A stretch of DNA of 6,111 nucleotides. It comes from Methanomethylovorans sp. (lineage in GTDB: Archaea > Halobacteriota > Methanosarcinia > Methanosarcinales > Methanosarcinaceae). The position numbers and the translations under genes were made by a program. Where the stretch lies: positions 1 to 6,111 of the forward strand of contig JAHFZE010000320.1 of assembly GCA_020854785.1 (NCBI GenBank), read 5' to 3'. Positions 5,776 to 6,111 of the stretch are shown here, in pieces. Every line of letters begins with the position of its first letter. Position 1 is the first letter of the stretch. The notes under the pieces are model-generated. The model was not told where the DNA came from. It did no database searches and was given only the letters and a program-made list of their open reading frames with translations.

Positions 5776-6111
5776 ATGAAAGAGCGAGGACGTCCTAAGT
5801 GTCCACGACGTGTGGAACTTACTCCGGAAGTGATCTATTTTAAACCCAGAGGAGTACCTTTACAGGAACTAGAGGTAGTTTGTATTGTGATGGAAGAACT
5901 TGAGGCTTTGCGTCTTGTGGACCTTGAAGGTCTTACACAGGAAGAGGCATCCCTTAAAATGGGTATCTCAAGAAGAGCCTTCTGGGAAGACTTGCAAAGT
6001 GCCCGGAGAAAAGTTACTTTTGCTCTTACTACCGGCAGGGCTATCGAGATCTCAGGTGGGGATTATGTCACTGTCGGAGAGGAAAACAAAGGTTGCAGAA
6101 GATCAACATAA
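5776..6111 (+). CDS. UPF0251/DUF134 helix-turn-helix DNA-binding protein
   Basis: The 111-residue product from ATG at 5776 begins [19 protein letters not shown], the usual opening of the DUF134 family (COG1342 type). It continues with [13 protein letters not shown] (21-33), [20 protein letters not shown] (39-58), and a sigma-70 region-4-like helix-turn-helix at about 53-80 containing [21 protein letters not shown]-terminal [11 protein letters not shown] is also typical. The protein is complete, its TAA stop being the last three bases of the window. An in-frame GTG at 5764 would add four residues, but it lies upstream of the predicted transcription start and has no ribosome-binding site. Family members are predicted DNA-binding proteins often encoded beside NifX-like and MinD-type genes. 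It is the natural candidate regulator for this locus, and possibly of its own promoter, but no target is proven. Confidence 0.93.
   Translation: MKERGRPKCPRRVELTPEVIYFKPRGVPLQELEVVCIVMEELEALRLVDLEGLTQEEASLKMGISRRAFWEDLQSARRKVTFALTTGRAIEISGGDYVTVGEENKGCRRST

Overview
This 6.1-kb window looks archaeal, most likely from a methanogen of the Methanosarcinales type. The basis is moderate-to-low GC, AT-rich intergenic regions with TATA-box-like sequences at archaeal spacing, GGAG/GGTGA ribosome-binding sites, and a gene set common in methanogens. The species-level source is not determined.

Left part (1-1734, minus strand): a tight four-gene operon, read right to left. It encodes two small proteins of the NifX/NifB-type iron-molybdenum-cluster-binding family (COG1433 type), the second with a striking C-terminal histidine tail. 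These are followed by two adjacent MinD-superfamily P-loop ATPases of the ferredoxin-inserted type (COG1149 type). The first ATPase is complete with eight cluster cysteines; the second is cut by the window edge after 30 codons. A promoter with a palindrome directly upstream of its TATA box lies at 1808-1835.

Middle (1906-3840, minus strand): a 644-residue hydantoinase/oxoprolinase-family (HyuA-like, ASKHA-fold) protein with a TTG start and an AT-rich inverted repeat at its 3' end. It is divergent from the right-hand genes across a 137-bp promoter region.

Right part (3978-6111, plus strand): a metallo-beta-lactamase-fold hydrolase (COG1237 type), a radical SAM protein with a C-terminal winged-helix-like domain, and a complete UPF0251/DUF134 helix-turn-helix protein ending exactly at the window edge.

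Taken together, NifX-like carrier proteins, paired ferredoxin-MinD ATPases, an MBL-fold protein and DUF134 recur as neighbours in anaerobes, and their joint function is largely undefined. The simplest reading is a metal-sulfur cluster (Fe, Mo or Cu/Mo) assembly or carrier system, with DUF134 as candidate regulator. No nitrogenase structural genes are present, so this is not a nif operon. No RNA genes, CRISPR arrays, insertion sequences or origins were seen, and no gene-free stretch exceeds 300 bases.
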